A DNA stretch of 64,000 nt from Paracoccus marinus (GTDB lineage Bacteria; Pseudomonadota; Alphaproteobacteria; Rhodobacterales; Rhodobacteraceae): positions 372,001 through 436,000 of the forward strand of contig NZ_VJYZ01000033.1 in the NCBI RefSeq assembly GCF_007018965.1, in the 5' to 3' direction. The stretch's first letter is position 1, and each line of letters starts with the position of its first letter. A program made the translations under genes and the position numbers. A model generated the notes under the pieces. That model was given only the letters and a program-made list of their open reading frames with translations. It was not told where the DNA came from and ran no database searches. Shown in pieces: positions 61,224 to 64,000 of the stretch.

Positions 61224-62956
61224 GCCGCACCCCCTGCCGCGACCGGCGCGGTGCGGATTTCCTGCGCGTTGCGGACCGTCGATTTCAGCACCTCGTCGCG
61301 CGGGCCGAACGCGCGCACGGTGCCCTGTTCCATCACCAGCAGAAGGTCGCATTCGGCGATCGCGGCCGGGCGGTGGGCCATGATGATGACCGATCCGCCC
61401 CGCGCCTTGATCGCCCGGATCGCGACGTTGAGCGCCTGCGAGCCTTCGTTGTCGAGGTTCGAGTTCGGCTCGTCCAGAACGAACAGCACCGGCTCGCCAT
61501 AAAGGGCGCGGGCAAGGCCCACCCGCTGGATCTGCCCGCCCGACAGGCGCGCGCCCGCCTGCGACACGGGCGTGTCGTAGCCCTGCGGCAGGTCGAGGAT
61601 CATCCGGTGCGCCGCCGCCTGCGTCGCGGCCCGCACGATCGCCGCGGAATCGGGTTCCGGCGACAGGCGGGCGATGTTCTCGGCAATGGTGCCATCGAAC
61701 AGCGTGACCTGCTGGGGCAGGTAGCCGATCAGGCTGCCCAGCACGTCCGGGTCGTACTGGTCGAGTGTCGCCCCGTCGAGCCGGATCGACCCGCCCACGG
61801 GCGTCCACGCGCCGGTCAGCGCCCGCGCGAGCGTGGACTTGCCCGCACCCGACGACCCGATCACGCCCATCGCCTGCCCCGGCTGCAGGGTGAAGTTCAC
61901 CCCGCGCAGGGTCGCCACGTCGGCACCGGGCGGCACGACCGACAGGTTCGTGGCCTGCAGCCGCGCGGCCGGGCGCGGCAGGGGGGTGCGCGCCGGCGGC
62001 GGCGGGCGCCGCGACAGCAGGACCGCCAGCCGCCGCCACCCGTCCTGCCCGCGCTGCACCAGGGGCCAGCCGCCCACGATCTGCTCGATCGGCGCCAGCG
62101 TCCGGCCCATGAGGACCGAGCTTGCGATCATCGCCCCCGGCGTGACCTCGCCCTTGAGGACGAGCCACGCGCCGGCGGCGAGGAGCGCGCTTTGCAGGAA
62201 CAGCCGGAACACGCGGGAAAACACGGTAAAGGCCGACGCGCGGTCGGCGCCGCGCATCGAGGCCACCGCGACAACGTCGCGTTGCCGCTGCCAGCGCGAC
62301 AGCGTCGCCCCGCGCATGCCGAGCGCGCCGATCAGCTCACCCTCTTCGCGGTACATGGCGGCGGCGCGGTCGGCCTGCTGCGACGACATGTGCGCCTGCC
62401 GCAGCGGATCGCGCGACATCAGCTGGTTCAGAAGCGTCGTGATGACCAGGACGAGCCCGCCCAGACAGGCCATCGCCCCCAAGAGCGGGTGGAAGATGAA
62501 GAGCCCGGCAAGAAACATCGGCACCCAAGGCAGGTCGAAGAGCGCCAGCATCACGGGCGACCCCACCAGCCGCTGCACGGCGTCGAGATCGGCCGGCCCC
62601 GCGGCGGTCGCCGCCGCCTGTCCGGTCGCCGCGCCGTCCTGCAGCGCGGCGCGGAACACGCGCCCTTCCATCTGCGCATGGAACCGGGCCGCAAGCCGCG
62701 CCATCACGCGCGTCCGGGCAAGGTCCAGAAGCCCCATCATCACGAAAAGGAACGTCACCACCGCGAACAGCGCCGCCAGCGTCTCGACCGAGCGGCTGCC
62801 GAGGACGCGGTCGTAGACCTGCATCATGAACAGCGGCCCGGTCAGGTTCAGCAGGTTCACCGCGGCGGAAAACGCGCCCACCGACAGAAGCAGATGCAGC
62901 CCTGCCGAACGCGCCGCGCGCAGTTCCTTCTGCCCGTCATGTGCCATCTGAGGCAT
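61220..62956 (-). CDS. Type I secretion ABC transporter (PrtD family)
   Basis: A 578-residue exporter with fused membrane and ATPase domains. The N-domain has six helices in residues 20-310. The ATPase has Walker A GSSGAGKSTLA, signature LSGGQIQRVGLARAL and Walker B VLFVLDEPNSNLD. The membrane domain start (LLSVGAFSAAVNLLNLTGPLFMMQVYDRVLGSRSVETL) is diagnostic for type I systems that export RTX proteins without N-terminal peptidase domains. The start ATG 62956 has GGACAGG upstream; ATG 62947 is possible. Coupled to the fusion protein gene. Substrate unknown. Confidence 0.94.
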   Translation of the reverse strand: MPQMAHDGQKELRAARSAGLHLLLSVGAFSAAVNLLNLTGPLFMMQVYDRVLGSRSVETLAALFAVVTFLFVMMGLLDLARTRVMARLAARFHAQMEGRVFRAALQDGAATGQAAATAAGPADLDAVQRLVGSPVMLALFDLPWVPMFLAGLFIFHPLLGAMACLGGLVLVITTLLNQLMSRDPLRQAHMSSQQADRAAAMYREEGELIGALGMRGATLSRWQRQRDVVAVASMRGADRASAFTVFSRVFRLFLQSALLAAGAWLVLKGEVTPGAMIASSVLMGRTLAPIEQIVGGWPLVQRGQDGWRRLAVLLSRRPPPPARTPLPRPAARLQATNLSVVPPGADVATLRGVNFTLQPGQAMGVIGSSGAGKSTLARALTGAWTPVGGSIRLDGATLDQYDPDVLGSLIGYLPQQVTLFDGTIAENIARLSPEPDSAAIVRAATQAAAHRMILDLPQGYDTPVSQAGARLSGGQIQRVGLARALYGEPVLFVLDEPNSNLDNEGSQALNVAIRAIKARGGSVIIMAHRPAAIAECDLLLVMEQGTVRAFGPRDEVLKSTVRNAQEIRTAPVAAGGAA

Positions 62957-63085
62957 TCGCCACCTGTCCGCCGCGCAAAGGAATCCGATTCGTCCCCGAC
63001 TGTCTTACGCCCGTGACAATTAAGAAACCATCGACGCGCGCAGGCGCGGCCCCCACGTCGGGCGCCGATGCGCGGAAAAGCCCCG

Positions 63086-64000
63086 CTAGTTGTCGCCCAT
63101 CGCCGCACCCAGCGCCGCGGCGAGCGCGTCGTCGGCAGGTGCGCCAGCCGTGCCCGCGGTGCCGGCCGCGCTGCTGTCCAGCGCGGCGGGGTCGGGTGCC
63201 TGCGCCTGTGCAGGTTCGGGCTCGACCGGCGCGAGGCCCGCGGCGGATGCGTCGGCGAACGGGTCCGGGCCGCCGTCGGAGCTGACGACCGCGCCCGGCG
63301 TCCGGGGTGCCGTCACGCCGGGCGGGACCGGGTCGGCAACGCCGCCGTCGGGCGCGGGGGCAAGGCTTTCGGCGGCCGCGATCTCGGCCTCGGCCGCTGC
63401 GTCGGCTTCCTGTGCGGATGCCATCGCCTCGGCCAGCGCCGCGTCGAGGTTGCCGTTCGCCGGATCGGGGGCGGGCGCCAGCGCGCCGCCGCCCATCTCG
63501 CCGGGCAGGTTGCGGATCGGCGCCGCGTCCGACACGGCCTGCGCCAGCGCCGCCGCCAGCGGATCGGCGTCGCCCACTGCGACGATCTGCGGCACGATCC
63601 CGCCGCCGCCGCTGGTGGTGTCCAGCGGCTCGTTCGGCAGGCCCTGGTGGATCTCGGTCATGACGGCCGACCAGATTTCGGCCGGAAGGCCGCCGCCGGT
63701 CACGCCTGTCATCTGGCTGTTGTCGTCATAGCCCATCCAGACGCCCGCCACGTATTGCTGCGAGAAGCCCACGAACCACGCATCGCGATAGGACGAGGTG
63801 GTGCCGGTCTTGCCCGCGACGTCGCGCCCGTCGGCCAGCTTCGCGCGGGTGCCGGTGCCGTGCTGCACGACTTCGCGCATCATCCCGATCAGCTCGCCCG
63901 CCGCCTGGGGCGAGATCACGCGCTGCCCCATCCCGCCGACCTGGCCCATGAGCGGCGTCTGCTCACCCTTGATCGCCAGCTCGACCAATCCATAGGGGCG
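63086..64000 (-). CDS. Class A penicillin-binding protein, C-terminal part
   Basis: The last 300 or so residues of a bifunctional murein polymerase; the N-terminal part is beyond the right edge, and the frame stays open through position 64000. The transpeptidase KTG motif is in VAGKTGTTSSYRDAWFVGFS, followed by VWMGYDDNSQMTGVTGGGLPAEIW, typical of PBP1A-like enzymes. After the catalytic domain comes a tail of about 170 residues, acidic and Ala/Pro-rich (ESLAPAPDGG, APADDALAAALGAAMGDN), of unknown role. The catalytic Ser is not in view. It is on the same strand as the secretion genes downstream, with a 129-nt gap. Confidence 0.9.
   Translation of the reverse strand, partial: RPYGLVELAIKGEQTPLMGQVGGMGQRVISPQAAGELIGMMREVVQHGTGTRAKLADGRDVAGKTGTTSSYRDAWFVGFSQQYVAGVWMGYDDNSQMTGVTGGGLPAEIWSAVMTEIHQGLPNEPLDTTSGGGGIVPQIVAVGDADPLAAALAQAVSDAAPIRNLPGEMGGGALAPAPDPANGNLDAALAEAMASAQEADAAAEAEIAAAESLAPAPDGGVADPVPPGVTAPRTPGAVVSSDGGPDPFADASAAGLAPVEPEPAQAQAPDPAALDSSAAGTAGTAGAPADDALAAALGAAMGDN

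Overview
The window is GC-rich chromosomal DNA of an alphaproteobacterium, most likely a Rhodobacterales/Paracoccaceae member. The main evidence is the dusB(nifR3)-ntrB-ntrC-ntrY-ntrX block facing trkA-trkH-hfq-hflX, the sqdB-sqdD-sqdC sulfolipid operon in the Rhodobacter order, fabA-fabB-fabI, and NtrC/NtrX proteins without a GAFTGA loop. No plasmid, phage or transposase genes were recognised.

Layout. 1-9880 is a sialic acid (N-acetylneuraminate) use locus. A FadR-type GntR regulator heads a leftward operon with a family 5 solute-binding protein, two DppB/DppC-type permeases and a lyase of the DapA/NanA family cut by the window edge. The divergent rightward arm has two Gfo/Idh/MocA oxidoreductases, a fused NanE-NanK enzyme and the secreted mutarotase NanM. 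A 26-bp near-palindrome sits between the arms. 10081-14056 holds phosphoglucomutase, an LdtR-like MarR regulator, sdhE, a host-attachment-family protein and a 2H phosphoesterase-like DUF1045 protein. 14198-17068 is the sulfoquinovosyl lipid operon. 17197-19862 is a translationally coupled radical SAM protein plus UdgX pair with DNA repair character. 20101-21561 holds gloA and thyX.

21562-25087 is an accessory patch. A lower-GC two-gene unit (a DUF6973-like protein overlapping a membrane-anchored partner) abuts a truncated second copy of the neighbouring alpha/beta hydrolase. Two surface-polysaccharide-type genes follow, and then the intact hydrolase. 25998-29889 is fabI/fabB/fabA (unsaturated fatty acid synthesis, leftward) and chrA. 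29897-36013 holds two envelope-type genes, infC (apparent ATA start), dut, a membrane-anchored E1-like (MoeB/ThiF) protein and an M3 peptidase.

36037-47145 is mostly core and envelope genes: an SH3 protein, tRNA-Gly, a DUF5671 protein with a cysteine-containing partner, tadA, an RluB-type pseudouridine synthase with a very long repetitive tail, hemP, yjbH-yjbF exopolysaccharide genes, lipoproteins and sdaA. 47348-54674 is the nitrogen regulatory operon dusB-ntrBC-ntrYX. 54724-59544 carries hflX, hfq and the Trk potassium system. 59703-62956 is a type I secretion ABC transporter and membrane-fusion pair, and the window ends inside a class A penicillin-binding protein.

Best candidates for new biology are the DUF6973-like/membrane-protein pair with the adjacent duplicated hydrolase remnant, the UdgX/radical SAM module with a multi-hairpin upstream region, the NanEK fusion that has lost the ROK zinc site, the membrane-anchored E1-like enzyme, and the giant repeat tail on RluB.
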